Below are positions 1 to 9,214 of a stretch of DNA of 64,000 nucleotides, in pieces (position 1 is the stretch's first letter; each line of letters starts with the position of its first letter). The DNA lies in NCBI RefSeq assembly GCF_000515355.1, contig NZ_KI911740.1:86610-150609 (forward strand). The letters are read 5' to 3'. Source of the stretch: Promicromonospora kroppenstedtii DSM 19349. Its GTDB lineage: Bacteria; Actinomycetota; Actinomycetes; Actinomycetales; Cellulomonadaceae. A program made the translations under genes and the position numbers. The notes below the pieces were generated by a model. That model searched no databases, was not told where the DNA came from, and was given only the letters and a program-made list of their open reading frames with translations.

Positions 1-1092
1 CGCAGCAGTCGACAGGTAGACACCAAGGCGATGTCCGCCCTCGCATTGCTGATGTATACATCTGGTTCGACAGGGATTCCGCGCGGGGTCATGCTCGCGC
101 GTGAGCAAATTGAGTTCTGCCTTGAAATGATCAATGAGCGACTTCGGTATAGCCATGGCGATCATGTTCTGTCGCCCATCCGTCTATCGTTCGATTACGG
201 CTTGTACCAGATGCTGCTCAGCCTCTCGGTTCGTGCCACTCTCTTCCTGTGCAATCCCTCAGGCGAGTTCGGCTGGTTCCAGCGGGCTGTTGAATGGTCA
301 TCCGCGACCGTGTTGGCCCTGACGCCGTCGCTTGCGCGCTTGGCAACAGTGAAAAGCAACCCTCTTGCGATGAGCAATGTGTTGCGGTTGGTGACACTCA
401 CCGGCGAACCCGTCGACAGATCGGTCCTTGAGCGAATCGCGAGCCTCGCGCCGAACGCAGGAATCGTGACGATGTACGGCATCACGGAGTGCAAGAGGGT
501 CTCGATATCTGAGCCAAATGAATGGAAGGTGTCGGCCACCAGCAGCGGCACGCCGCTCAGGGACACAGAAGTGGTTATACGCGACGGAAGTGGCAGAACG
601 GTGAGCCCTGGAACGGTTGGACGCATACATGTGCGAGGGCCGCACCTCGCGGTCGGGTATTGGCGGGACCCAATCTCGACGAGCTTGAAGTTCCCAACAA
701 TTGACGGCGTCCGAGAGCTCGATACAGAGGACCTTGGCATGCTAGATCTCGACGGTCGGATACACGTGGTCGGGCGACTCGGTGATGGTTACAAGGAACG
801 GGGCCACCGAGTGTCCGTCGCTGAGATCGAGGTCGCAGCACGATCGTGTGCCGGCGTTGAAGCGGCGGTTTGCGTGCCACCACATGAGGCCGGCAGGTCG
901 ACGCTATTTGCCGTCTGCGGAGACGATGTCTCACGAGCAACGCTCATCGAGCACATGGCGTCGTTTCTCGGCACAGAGCGGTTGCCACAACGGTTTGTCA
1001 GACTGGCCGCGATCCCGTTGACCTCAAACGGCAAACCGGACCGCGCGACGTTGCGTGCCCTTGCACGAGACGACGTTTCGGGAGGCTGGTGA
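1..1092 (+). CDS. AMP-dependent ligase / adenylation enzyme (5' end outside window)
   Basis: Class I adenylate-forming enzyme that should activate a carboxylic or amino acid as the acyl-AMP and pass it to a carrier protein or CoA. The reading frame is open to the window edge, so the N-terminal A1-A2 region lies upstream. Visible motifs: the P-loop YTSGSTG (visible residues 19-25), the A5-type YGITE (from Tyr159), an A7/A8 stretch TEDLGMLDLDGRIHVVGR and the C-terminal NGKPDR with the catalytic Lys345. No carrier or condensation domain is fused, so it is a stand-alone ligase. It overlaps the next gene at TGATG, implying translational coupling in a long operon. Substrate cannot be read from the sequence. 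Confidence 0.88.
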   Translation, partial: RSSRQVDTKAMSALALLMYTSGSTGIPRGVMLAREQIEFCLEMINERLRYSHGDHVLSPIRLSFDYGLYQMLLSLSVRATLFLCNPSGEFGWFQRAVEWSSATVLALTPSLARLATVKSNPLAMSNVLRLVTLTGEPVDRSVLERIASLAPNAGIVTMYGITECKRVSISEPNEWKVSATSSGTPLRDTEVVIRDGSGRTVSPGTVGRIHVRGPHLAVGYWRDPISTSLKFPTIDGVRELDTEDLGMLDLDGRIHVVGRLGDGYKERGHRVSVAEIEVAARSCAGVEAAVCVPPHEAGRSTLFAVCGDDVSRATLIEHMASFLGTERLPQRFVRLAAIPLTSNGKPDRATLRALARDDVSGGW

Positions 1093-2378
1093 TGATGATC
1101 GACTTGTCCTGGGGCCAGGCCGAGGAGTGGTCCTGGATACGAGAGATGAATCGTGAGCCAGAAAGATGGGTAGTTGTAGGGGACGTACTGCCACAAGGCA
1201 CCAAATCGAAAGACGAGCTGGCGATGCACATCCGGGAGTTGTGCGCGGATTTCGAACTGCAGAGATGGGTCCTGGTGCAGACCAGGTCGGGTATGGCCGG
1301 CCTGCAGGCGGGTTCATTTCCGATTCCCGTCACGGATACAACACTGCGCGGCAGCCGCGACTGGGCGGTCCGTGTAATACATAATCGTTTCACGGTCGGC
1401 AGCTGGCGGATCCAACTCGATGCCGCACCGGTCCAGTTCTTCACATACGAACGCGAGGATGGAATCTACTCGGCGGTGATCGCCGCGTCGCACATGTTTG
1501 CTGATGCGGCAGGGCTCAAAGCATTCACACAACAGCTCTCGCGGCGCATCGCCAACACTTCCCAGGCCGGCCGCACGATGCAGATTCTGCCGCTTTCGAG
1601 TGTATTGGAGCACGAGAATAGAAGACTTCACTCACGGCGGAGTAAGTTGAACGCGCAGCAGAGTGCATCGTCGCTTCTTGAGTATGAGTCGTACTGGTCA
1701 GGATTCGAATGGGAAAGACTGCGGGTGCGCGAGAAGGGCACCGCGATTTACAGTCTTCCGATATCCAGAACCAGTAGGTTAATTAACTCCAACCCCACGA
1801 GCATATTGCTTATGTGCATCGGCGCGGCGTGGCGTGAATGCATTCGGGCACCCAAAGACCTCAGAGTACCCATGAGTCTACTCCACCGCCGGGCGAGTCC
1901 AGTGCCCGGTGCAGCATATATGGGCCCCGGCAATGTGAACCTCACACTGCCAGCGACGGAGCTCCAACTGCCGGTGCTCTCTGGAGTATTCGCATCCAAA
2001 TTGTGGCGCACACTACTTAACGAGGCCCGGGCCAGCGAGCACCATCCGCTTGACTTTGACTCGAATCTAAACCTAGACCGCGCCCGGTCGCTCAGAGCGC
2101 GGAGCCTCCGACTAAATGTCAGGCGGAATGCGAACGAACTTGGTCGCGCATCGAGCGGGGAAGTTTTGGAGGTCCAGGGCGCAAGCTTCGAACTGGAGAT
2201 CGTGCCGGAGGTTGCAAGGGCGTTCGTCGATCTGAGCTTCGCCGACGAATGGATCTCACTTCGCTGGGATCTGCCGAGGGCAAGGGAGCCTCGCGACGCA
2301 ACCAAGTCCTTTGGCGGTGTGCTGAATTCACTTCTCGAGAATTTGGTCGGCAGATCGACGGAGGCTCGAATTGATTGA
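1092..2378 (+). CDS. Stand-alone condensation-domain-like protein
   Basis: A 428-residue protein, the size of one free NRPS condensation domain (CAT-like acyltransferase fold), which would join an acyl or aminoacyl group held on a carrier protein to an acceptor. The only clear motif is SHMFADAAG (His134, Asp138), read as a variant of HHxxxDG in which the first His is Ser and the Gly is displaced. The rest is divergent, so family assignment rests on this motif, length and operon context. GGGAGG at 1080-1085 precedes three possible starts (GTG 1089, ATG 1092, ATG 1095); the ATGs are spaced better. It overlaps both neighbours. It could be a non-catalytic or re-purposed C domain. Confidence 0.62.
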   Translation: MMIDLSWGQAEEWSWIREMNREPERWVVVGDVLPQGTKSKDELAMHIRELCADFELQRWVLVQTRSGMAGLQAGSFPIPVTDTTLRGSRDWAVRVIHNRFTVGSWRIQLDAAPVQFFTYEREDGIYSAVIAASHMFADAAGLKAFTQQLSRRIANTSQAGRTMQILPLSSVLEHENRRLHSRRSKLNAQQSASSLLEYESYWSGFEWERLRVREKGTAIYSLPISRTSRLINSNPTSILLMCIGAAWRECIRAPKDLRVPMSLLHRRASPVPGAAYMGPGNVNLTLPATELQLPVLSGVFASKLWRTLLNEARASEHHPLDFDSNLNLDRARSLRARSLRLNVRRNANELGRASSGEVLEVQGASFELEIVPEVARAFVDLSFADEWISLRWDLPRAREPRDATKSFGGVLNSLLENLVGRSTEARID

Positions 2379-3807
2379 TCCGGCCGATGACGGAGGGGTC
2401 GTGATCGCCGAGATCGATGGCGCCGTCCTCTGCTCCTGGGATGAACTGGTCCGCCAGGCGCGTGCCGTCCTACACGGATGGCATGAAAGCATTCGCGATC
2501 GCGAGCTCGTTGTGATGACGCCAAGGCGCGGGCTCAACGGAATCGTTGACCTGATTGCGGCCGCGCTCCATCCGGGAGTCGTGGCCGTGGTTCCGGAGGG
2601 ATTCCTGACCACGCCAGCTGCGGATGAGAAGGGGTCTTCCGCCGGAGCTGAACTCAAAGCGTACGTTCATGTGGAACGCGGAGTAGCCGGCTATCGTTCG
2701 GCGGATCTGCGGATCGCGAGCGCTCCGCACCTAGCGCAGCGATTGAGACAGCGCGAAGACGCGGTGTATGTCGCGAGCGGGGGAACGACAGGCGCCAAGA
2801 AGCTCGGCGAGATACCGGTCGGCCAGCTCTCGCCAATGCCCTCGGGGTACCAGGTCACGGGCCTGACAGATTCCTCAGTCTGCTATATCGGTGGCGTATG
2901 GACGCATTCGGCATTTCTCTGGGCGTTCTACTGTGCATTCGAGGGACGCCTGCGCGTCGTGGTCGCCGACACTTTCCGATCGGCGAGTGTTGCGCGGCTC
3001 ATTGATACCGGCCACGTGACGTGGGCGTTGTTTCCTCCGGCTGAGTTCCAGGCACTGGCCAGCCTCCTAGACACCCAAAAATGGAGTCCCCGAACAATAG
3101 AGAACGTCGTGACGACAGGTGGCCCCACTCCTCCCGATTCCCGTCAGGCATGGACGGACCACCTGGGGGCATCGAGAGTGTTTGATATGTATGCGACGAC
3201 AGAAGGGATTGGGACGCTCGTAGCTAGCGGGATCGATCAGAGTGTGCGACCGGGGACCTCAGGACGGCCCGTTTGGGGACGTGCGGAAGTGCGCACAAGC
3301 GATGGGCGCCGCCTCACGGAGCCCAACGTGGTCGGCGAGCTCTTTATCAAATCTCTCTCGCGAATCCGAGGAGCACTCAACGAGTACCGGAGCGCCGGGG
3401 ATCTGGCGAGAATCGATGCCGATGGGTACGTCTTTCTTGCAGGGCGAGTCGACGAAATGGTCGTAGTGCACGGGGAGAACATCGATGTGCGCGCACTGAC
3501 GCTGTTGTTGCTTTCGGTCCGGGGCGTTCAAGATGCGGCGGTCGTCCCGCTCGCCAGCGATGACGAGTACGTCCGCGGCCTCGGTGTAGCAATCGTCGGT
3601 GCCTTGGACATCTCGCTCCTACGCCGCGAACTGACGCCAATCATTGGGAAGAGGTGGGGCCCGACGGCAGTGCCGCGCCGATGGCTCAACATGCACCGCC
3701 TGCCAACGACCGCAAATGGAAAGGTCGACCGGATGAAGATACGGGAGCGCCTTCTCAATAGTAGTGCGACCCGAACTGCGGAGGGATTCAGCAGCGATGC
3801 GGATTGA
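2371..3807 (+). CDS. Second AMP-dependent ligase / adenylation enzyme
   Basis: A 478-residue adenylate-forming enzyme. The phosphate-binding loop is the variant SGGTTGAKK; YATTEG is the A5 motif; SAGDLARIDADGY and GRVDEMVVVHGENID match A7/A8; TANGKVDR carries the C-terminal catalytic Lys451. The N-terminal part is short compared with acyl-CoA synthetases, suggesting a compact stand-alone A domain that loads one of the operon's carrier proteins. The start is TTG, supported by GGAGG at 2360-2364 six bases upstream and by overlap with the preceding stop. Substrate unknown. Confidence 0.85.
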   Translation: MIDPADDGGVVIAEIDGAVLCSWDELVRQARAVLHGWHESIRDRELVVMTPRRGLNGIVDLIAAALHPGVVAVVPEGFLTTPAADEKGSSAGAELKAYVHVERGVAGYRSADLRIASAPHLAQRLRQREDAVYVASGGTTGAKKLGEIPVGQLSPMPSGYQVTGLTDSSVCYIGGVWTHSAFLWAFYCAFEGRLRVVVADTFRSASVARLIDTGHVTWALFPPAEFQALASLLDTQKWSPRTIENVVTTGGPTPPDSRQAWTDHLGASRVFDMYATTEGIGTLVASGIDQSVRPGTSGRPVWGRAEVRTSDGRRLTEPNVVGELFIKSLSRIRGALNEYRSAGDLARIDADGYVFLAGRVDEMVVVHGENIDVRALTLLLLSVRGVQDAAVVPLASDDEYVRGLGVAIVGALDISLLRRELTPIIGKRWGPTAVPRRWLNMHRLPTTANGKVDRMKIRERLLNSSATRTAEGFSSDAD

Positions 3808-4726
3808 CGTAGTCGACGGAACACGCCTGAGCGATCGAGACGCAGGCGCGCTTGTCCGTGACAGATGGACGCAAGAGGGAAATCGCTTGCGCAGTCCCGT
3901 GTTGATCAGGAACGTGAAACATCTTGGGGAGCCCGAGACGTGGCTGGAAACCCTGAGCCAGGGCGCAGGTCTCGAGGCCATGGAGTACATCGGCGGAAAC
4001 TCACCGCGGAAGAAACTTGCAGACGCTGTCTACACTTCAACGGAGTACCCAAATCGGCAGACTCTCAGCCTTCACCAGGAATTATCCTATGAGGTTAAGG
4101 TTCCGCAACTACTCGTCTTTGTCTGCGTCGACCCGCCGTCCACGGGTGGTGAGACTCCCCTTTGTGACGCATCCGAACTGCTCGAAGCTTTACCGCGACG
4201 CATCGTCAGTGATTTCGCTTCCAGGGGTGTGCGCTACTCACAGCTGCTCCCCCACGACGGCCGCCGTCCCGGAAAAACTTGGATGGAACAATACCAAACG
4301 GACTCTCGCGCCGAATGCGAGGCACACCTCGCAAAGCGCAAGGTCTCCTTTTTGTGGGAGGAGAATGGCGACCTGCGCATTATCAGGCACCGCCCGGGGC
4401 TGCGCGCGCACCGCGAGACGGGAAGCGCTCTATGGTTCAACCAAGCAGACCAGTGGGATCCTCGGATGAGCATGAGTGAACGTGAGCGTAATGTCTTCGA
4501 GCGCATGTTCGGGCCTAACGCTATTCCCCACAGCGTGTCTTATGGCGATGGTGAAGAGATCGAACTCCACGACCTTAGGCAGGTCCGGGATCTAGCGCTG
4601 AACCTGGCGGCAAAACCGAAGTGGGCGCGCGGAGACGTGATCGCACTCGACAACCAACAGCACATGCATGGACGAATGCCCTTCGAGGGGAATCGTCGAA
4701 TTCTAGTGACAATGGGCGACATGTGA
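3797..4726 (+). CDS. TauD/SyrP-like Fe(II)/2-oxoglutarate oxygenase
   Basis: A 309-residue non-heme iron, 2-oxoglutarate-dependent oxygenase. The iron ligands are recognisable: LHQELSY gives the HxE pair (His93, Glu95), and DNQQHMHGR (Asp285 to Arg293) gives the distal His291, with Arg residues in FEGNRR for 2-oxoglutarate. HxE rather than HxD and the DNxxxxHxR pattern resemble the clavaminate synthase/SyrP branch, whose members hydroxylate amino acids, in the SyrP case while bound to a carrier protein. A role hydroxylating a carrier-bound intermediate here is inference. ATG 3797 is preferred over GTG 3764 because GGAGGG lies at 3780-3785. It overlaps the preceding ligase. Confidence 0.87.
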   Translation: MRIDVVDGTRLSDRDAGALVRDRWTQEGNRLRSPVLIRNVKHLGEPETWLETLSQGAGLEAMEYIGGNSPRKKLADAVYTSTEYPNRQTLSLHQELSYEVKVPQLLVFVCVDPPSTGGETPLCDASELLEALPRRIVSDFASRGVRYSQLLPHDGRRPGKTWMEQYQTDSRAECEAHLAKRKVSFLWEENGDLRIIRHRPGLRAHRETGSALWFNQADQWDPRMSMSERERNVFERMFGPNAIPHSVSYGDGEEIELHDLRQVRDLALNLAAKPKWARGDVIALDNQQHMHGRMPFEGNRRILVTMGDM

Positions 4727-4743
4727 ATATGGAGGCGTATCCT

Positions 4744-4995
4744 GTGGCTGGAGTTTCGTGGGAGAGATTTGCCGAAGTTCTCGAACCTTATATGTCCCGG
4801 CTTACCGGCGGAATCTCGCGTCAAACCGAACTCGAGGCGGCGGGACTGGACTCGCTGTCGCTCGTTGAGCTGGTCGTCGTGATCGAGACAGAGTGGGATG
4901 TAGAACTGCCGCTCGATGCCCTTAACTGGGACACGTTCGCAACGGCTGGAACGCTTTTCGATGCCGTGACAGGCGTCGTTGCGAGGGCGAAATAG
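4744..4995 (+). CDS. Acyl/peptidyl carrier protein
   Basis: An 83-residue stand-alone carrier protein. The phosphopantetheine attachment motif is GLDSLSLVEL with Ser37. It is acidic with the expected four-helix spacing. GGAGG at 4731-4735 sits eight bases before GTG 4744, so this start is preferred to ATG 4729, which would place the Shine-Dalgarno inside the gene. It follows the oxygenase and precedes the phosphopantetheinyl transferase that should activate it. It probably carries the substrate of one of the two neighbouring ligases; which one cannot be told. Confidence 0.88.
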   Translation: MAGVSWERFAEVLEPYMSRLTGGISRQTELEAAGLDSLSLVELVVVIETEWDVELPLDALNWDTFATAGTLFDAVTGVVARAK

Positions 4996-4997
4996 CC

Positions 4998-5588
4998 GTG
5001 GCAGTAACTACACCACCTATTGTCTGCCGCCTGCCAGGCTCAGTGTCAACGATCTTCATTGCCGTCGCAGAACTAGTCGGCGGCGCGGAACCCGACCGAG
5101 AGGCGCAAAGATGGCGGTGCTTCGAGCTCTTCGAGGGCATCCTGCAAGGTGAGGGGTATGACTACTCGAACTATGAGGAGATGGTGGGCCACGAGTCGAG
5201 CGGGAGGCCGTTTCTGCGCGGTGTCCCAGGCAGATCGATCTCCATATCGCACGATGGGCCATGGTGTGCCGTCGCCTACACACCGGTGAACGTGAGAATT
5301 GGCGTAGACATTCAGTGCTCCCGGCCAGTTTCGTGGCGGCTTCGGCAGCTGCTTGCTCCCAAACTAACTGCGATGGGCAGATTGGAGGCACAGTTTGCCG
5401 AATTTGCGTGGCGCTGGGCTTGCCGCGAATCGGTGGCGAAATCGCTCGGAGTTGGTATGCGAGGGGCCATGGTGGCGACGCCTCTTCCGATCGAGGCGGC
5501 CGGTGTCGAGTTCGGCGTGGACTACCAACGAGTGAAACTCACGAATTGCCCACCTCTGGCGATCGCGAGAACAAGGAATCTTGAATGA
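4998..5588 (+). CDS. 4'-phosphopantetheinyl transferase (Sfp-like)
   Basis: A 196-residue protein with the two signature blocks of Sfp-type transferases: RIGVDIQ (magnesium-binding Asp in GVD) and WRWACRESVAKSLG, a WxxKESxxK motif with Arg in place of the first Lys. It would transfer the 4'-phosphopantetheine arm of CoA to the active serines of the two carrier proteins in this operon. It also has the SISHDGPW segment seen in the family. The start is GTG, two bases after the carrier stop, and the stop overlaps the ABC transporter start. It is somewhat shorter than typical Sfp proteins (around 220-230). Confidence 0.87.
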   Translation: MAVTTPPIVCRLPGSVSTIFIAVAELVGGAEPDREAQRWRCFELFEGILQGEGYDYSNYEEMVGHESSGRPFLRGVPGRSISISHDGPWCAVAYTPVNVRIGVDIQCSRPVSWRLRQLLAPKLTAMGRLEAQFAEFAWRWACRESVAKSLGVGMRGAMVATPLPIEAAGVEFGVDYQRVKLTNCPPLAIARTRNLE

Positions 5589-7372
5589 TCCGGAACAGCA
5601 TTTTCATCGTTGGCGCAAGCTTTAAGGCTTCTCCAGTATGTGGCGCGTTGGTCGCGCTATTCTCGATTGCCTTCGCTTGCGTGCCCGCCGCACAAGTCCT
5701 GTTGATGGCTTCGCTGATTGAGGAACTGGGAACAGATAATGCCACATATCAGACGATCGCACCGCAAATCGCGTCCATAATAGTCCTGGTGGGACTTGTC
5801 AGTTCGCTGCGAACAGTTCGCGACTTCATCGCCGAGATCGTGCAACTGGAGACGGGAGCAACCCTTCAGGGTCAGCTGGCGGACCGCACCGCGAAACTCG
5901 AACCGCACGAGATTGCGACAGAGGACCTCGCGTCGGAGATCGAAGGACACAGCAGGGCGATAGTCGATCACATCTCACGCGTCTACGGCGATGCGCTTAT
6001 GGCCGTTGAATCAATCCTGGGTGCTATCGGCGTAGTGATTGCCCTTGCAAACTACAGCCTAGCTGCTGCGGGACTGACAGTGCTCACGATAATCCCAGCA
6101 GTCACAATCGGCGTATACATTAGCCGCGCCCACAAGAGGATGTGGCTCCTCCTCGGGAAGATCTACAGGCGCGAGCGATACCTGAGAGAAACACTTGGCA
6201 GCAGGTCCGCATTACTCGAGCTGACATCATTCGGGACAGTCGATCGCATCGGTGAGCTTGAGAAAGAAGCACAAGCCCGAATATGCGAGGTCCGCAAAGG
6301 TCCGATCCGAGCAGGTCTTCAAGCTACCGGAATCGCAGCTGCAGTCAACGGCACGTTGTTCGCGCTGGCAATTGGTGCAGTCTTCTTAGGTGTCGGATTC
6401 ACACCGGTGGCGACTGCGGCGGTCTATGGAGTCTTCGGTGCTGTGAATGCTGTCGCAACGGGTGGATCGAAGATTGCACTATTGGTCCAATACGGGCCCA
6501 CGGTGGCGTCTCTCGTCGTATTCCTCAGTCGGCCAGTCCCACCCCAGGTAAGTCGATTCGCCTCCGAAGAGGCCGGACCAATTGAGACCCTCGAAGTTCG
6601 TGATCTCACCCTGTTCTATCCTGAAAGCTCGCGGCCAGCAGTTCGCGAGGCCTCACTGTCCTTAAGTCGAGGCGAGATGATTGCGATCGTCGGGCGCAAT
6701 GGCGCAGGGAAAACGACGCTGCTCAACGGGCTCCTCGGAATGCTGCCCATTGCGGGTGGGCGGGTGTTGGTCAACGGCAGGCCAGTGGCGCCGGCTGCAC
6801 AAGACTGGTGGCTATCCAATTTTGGCGCCATGGCCCAGGACTTCGGCAAGTACGAACTCACCGTGTCTCAATCAGTGGCATTGGGCCGCTCGGGTGGAGC
6901 GACCGACAGCGAAGTCATGGACGCGCTTCGATCGGCACGAGCCGAAGATTTCGTTGATGGTCTGGGGCAGGGAGTGAGCACCCAGCTGGGCGAGGTGTGG
7001 GGAGGCGTAGGTCTATCTGGCGGGCAATGGCAACGACTTGCACTCGCAAGGGTCTATTTGCGCAATGCGGATATCTGGGTGCTGGACGAACCGTCGTCTG
7101 CCATCGACGCCGAGACCGAAGTGGAGATCTTCGATGAGTTGCGACGGTCGCGTAAGGAACGCGCCACCATCGTGGTCTCCCATAGGGCATGGACGCTCCG
7201 GGAAATGGAACGTATTTACGTGATGGAGGCCGGTCAGATCGTCGAAGCTGGCAGTTTCGAGGAACTCCTCTCGCGGGAGGGCTACTTCGCGCGTCTTTTC
7301 CGTGAACAGACACTGGAGCGCGAGAGGCCTAGCGCACCTGTAGTCGACATGCAGAGCTCGACAGAGAGTTAG
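5585..7372 (+). CDS. ABC exporter, fused membrane and ATPase domains
   Basis: A 595-residue half-transporter. Residues about 1-315 contain hydrophobic membrane segments; the nucleotide-binding domain follows, with Walker A GRNGAGKTT (Lys376), the ABC signature LSGGQWQR and Walker B IWVLDEPSSAID, then a switch His in VVSHR. This is the type IV exporter layout; it should work as a homodimer pumping the operon's product or an intermediate out of the cell, possibly giving self-protection. ATG 5585 overlaps the preceding stop (ATGA). Export of the local product is inferred from context. Confidence 0.9.
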   Translation: MIRNSIFIVGASFKASPVCGALVALFSIAFACVPAAQVLLMASLIEELGTDNATYQTIAPQIASIIVLVGLVSSLRTVRDFIAEIVQLETGATLQGQLADRTAKLEPHEIATEDLASEIEGHSRAIVDHISRVYGDALMAVESILGAIGVVIALANYSLAAAGLTVLTIIPAVTIGVYISRAHKRMWLLLGKIYRRERYLRETLGSRSALLELTSFGTVDRIGELEKEAQARICEVRKGPIRAGLQATGIAAAVNGTLFALAIGAVFLGVGFTPVATAAVYGVFGAVNAVATGGSKIALLVQYGPTVASLVVFLSRPVPPQVSRFASEEAGPIETLEVRDLTLFYPESSRPAVREASLSLSRGEMIAIVGRNGAGKTTLLNGLLGMLPIAGGRVLVNGRPVAPAAQDWWLSNFGAMAQDFGKYELTVSQSVALGRSGGATDSEVMDALRSARAEDFVDGLGQGVSTQLGEVWGGVGLSGGQWQRLALARVYLRNADIWVLDEPSSAIDAETEVEIFDELRRSRKERATIVVSHRAWTLREMERIYVMEAGQIVEAGSFEELLSREGYFARLFREQTLERERPSAPVVDMQSSTES

Positions 7373-7379
7373 GTGGAAC

Positions 7380-7607
7380 ATGAGCAGTGTCCGTTCCGAA
7401 CTTGAGGCAGCAGTTCGTGACGTCTACGGGAGGTCACCTGAGCCGGGCGACGACATCTTCAGTCTAGAAGGCACCTCATTACAGGCGATTGACCTAATCG
7501 CTCGATTCGAGACGATCGTCGGGCGAACGATTGCGATCGAGAGGCTGGTTGCGAGCGAATCGATCGTCCATTTGATATCGGAACTCGGCGAAGAGGCTCG
7601 CTATTAG
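7380..7607 (+). CDS. Second carrier protein
   Basis: A 75-residue acidic protein with the carrier-protein pattern DDIFSLEGTSLQAIDLI, where Ser33 in GTSL replaces the usual GGDSL/LGGTSL serine. Helix II after the serine (LQAIDLIARFE) is well kept. It starts seven bases after the ABC transporter stop and precedes the third ligase, which is its likely loading partner. Two separate carriers with three ligases imply that at least two building blocks are activated. Confidence 0.82.
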   Translation: MSSVRSELEAAVRDVYGRSPEPGDDIFSLEGTSLQAIDLIARFETIVGRTIAIERLVASESIVHLISELGEEARY

Positions 7608-7767
7608 TGCGGCTATGTCATAGGCCCGTTGTCTGGCTCCGTTAGTAGAGCCGTCGATCGTGGCACGCACGCGAAAGGAGAAGGCACGCGCTGCTCGCGC
7701 GAGATCACCGATACGCCGCGTTCAGCGGAGCGAAGTACTCACAAATCGTCAGCAGAAGTCGTCTCAG

Positions 7768-9210
7768 ATGGAGGCCATAATCAATCGGGACAAGAGAACG
7801 AATTCGGGTGTCCTTCTGAATCTCGCTCCGAGGTCAGCCTCGTTGCAGCGGTTGGCAGATGGGACTGACGCGACCCCGGTGGTCGATTTGCTGGAGAGTT
7901 TCGGGCACTCCTCATGGCCGACTTTAAACGAGGCTGATTCGCAGTCACTCGTGGTCTGCTCCTTGCACCGAAATGTCGAGGACTTGACTGCGCTGCTCTG
8001 GCTTTTGGACGAGGGACTGCCAGTCGTACTTGTCGACGCCGCCAATACCGGTCAAGCAGCGATCGCTGCTCGGAATCTTGGCGCCACACATATATATTCT
8101 CGTGGCGAAATAGCCCCGAGTGGCGTCAGCACGGATACTGCCGTGCACCGGGATAGAAGGGTAATACTTCCGACGTCGGGATCGAGCGGGCGGCCAAAGT
8201 ACGTCTCGATGGGGGCAGGCGCAATAGTAGGCAACGCCCTGTCGGTAGCTAAGAAGCTCGGGCTGAATTCGCAGGACGTCGGTATGACCACGCTTACGCC
8301 TGCGTATTCCTATGGCCTTTCGAACCTATTAGCCCATTTGCTGGTCGGCGCGCGTTTGGTCGTTTCTTCGTCGTCTGTGACGGCGGGAGAGTTCTGGGAT
8401 TCTGTGGAGAACGGAGGGGTTACGAGCTTAGCGTTTGCCGCAGGTTCCGCCCCCATGGTCTTAGCGGCCATGAAGCGCGGACGAGACCTGTCCGGGGTCC
8501 GACGGATTATGTTCGCCGGGGGGGCCGTGCCAAAAGAACTCGTGTCACCATTATATGAGCTGTGTGGTGCTAGAGGGATCGACCTGCGCCTAATGTATGG
8601 GCAAACTGAGACCGGGCCAAGAATCTCAATCAGTCCTCCCGGTCTCGCCCGAGAGAAGTGGGGTAGTTGTGGGCGCCCGATCCCGGGTGTCTCCCTCGAG
8701 ATCGTCGATGACCTCGGTCGTCCGGTTCCTAATGGCGTAGTTGGCAGGATCGTCGCGAAGACTGACTACAACATGTCGGGATATGTTGCGAGTGCCTGCG
8801 ACCTATTTGAGCCCCGTGAGTGCAAAGCTTCCCGCCCGACGGGGGATCGGGGGTCAATTGATGATGACGGCCTTCTTTGGCTCGTTGGTCGCACTGACGA
8901 CGTGGTCAAAATATCCGGATACCGCGTGGATCTCGGTGACGTTCGAGATATCGCAAGACAACTGTTGGGTCCGGAAGTTGCGGCACATGCGACCCGTGAC
9001 CGATTGTATGTCTGCGTGAAAGTGTCGAATCAATCTTCGTCTTTGACATCGATCAATTCCGTAATCGCAGATCGCATCGGGATTCCTCGAGAGCATGTAA
9101 GCCTGGTGATGGTCGACGACATCCCACGTTCGGTTGCCGGAAAGGTGGACACTTTACGGCTCGAGTCATTGATCCACCGATCGCGCACCGGAGCGCACAA
9201 GGAGGCCTGA
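7768..9210 (+). CDS. Third AMP-dependent ligase
   Basis: Adenylate-forming enzyme with P-loop TSGSSGRPKYV, A5 motif YGQTETGPRIS, A7/A8 block PTGDRGSIDDDG and GRTDDVVKISGYRVD, and C-terminal SVAGKVD with the catalytic Lys. The start is uncertain: GTG 7660 gives 516 residues, but the first 36 are an Arg/Lys/Ser-rich run unlike an adenylation domain, so ATG 7768 (480 residues) is preferred; neither has a convincing Shine-Dalgarno. Four TTA leucine codons (8329, and near 8428, 8459 and 8551) show low-GC codon use. If the ATG is right, the 160 bases after the carrier gene are non-coding. Substrate unknown. Confidence 0.86.
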   Translation: MEAIINRDKRTNSGVLLNLAPRSASLQRLADGTDATPVVDLLESFGHSSWPTLNEADSQSLVVCSLHRNVEDLTALLWLLDEGLPVVLVDAANTGQAAIAARNLGATHIYSRGEIAPSGVSTDTAVHRDRRVILPTSGSSGRPKYVSMGAGAIVGNALSVAKKLGLNSQDVGMTTLTPAYSYGLSNLLAHLLVGARLVVSSSSVTAGEFWDSVENGGVTSLAFAAGSAPMVLAAMKRGRDLSGVRRIMFAGGAVPKELVSPLYELCGARGIDLRLMYGQTETGPRISISPPGLAREKWGSCGRPIPGVSLEIVDDLGRPVPNGVVGRIVAKTDYNMSGYVASACDLFEPRECKASRPTGDRGSIDDDGLLWLVGRTDDVVKISGYRVDLGDVRDIARQLLGPEVAAHATRDRLYVCVKVSNQSSSLTSINSVIADRIGIPREHVSLVMVDDIPRSVAGKVDTLRLESLIHRSRTGAHKEA

Positions 9211-9214
9211 AGTA

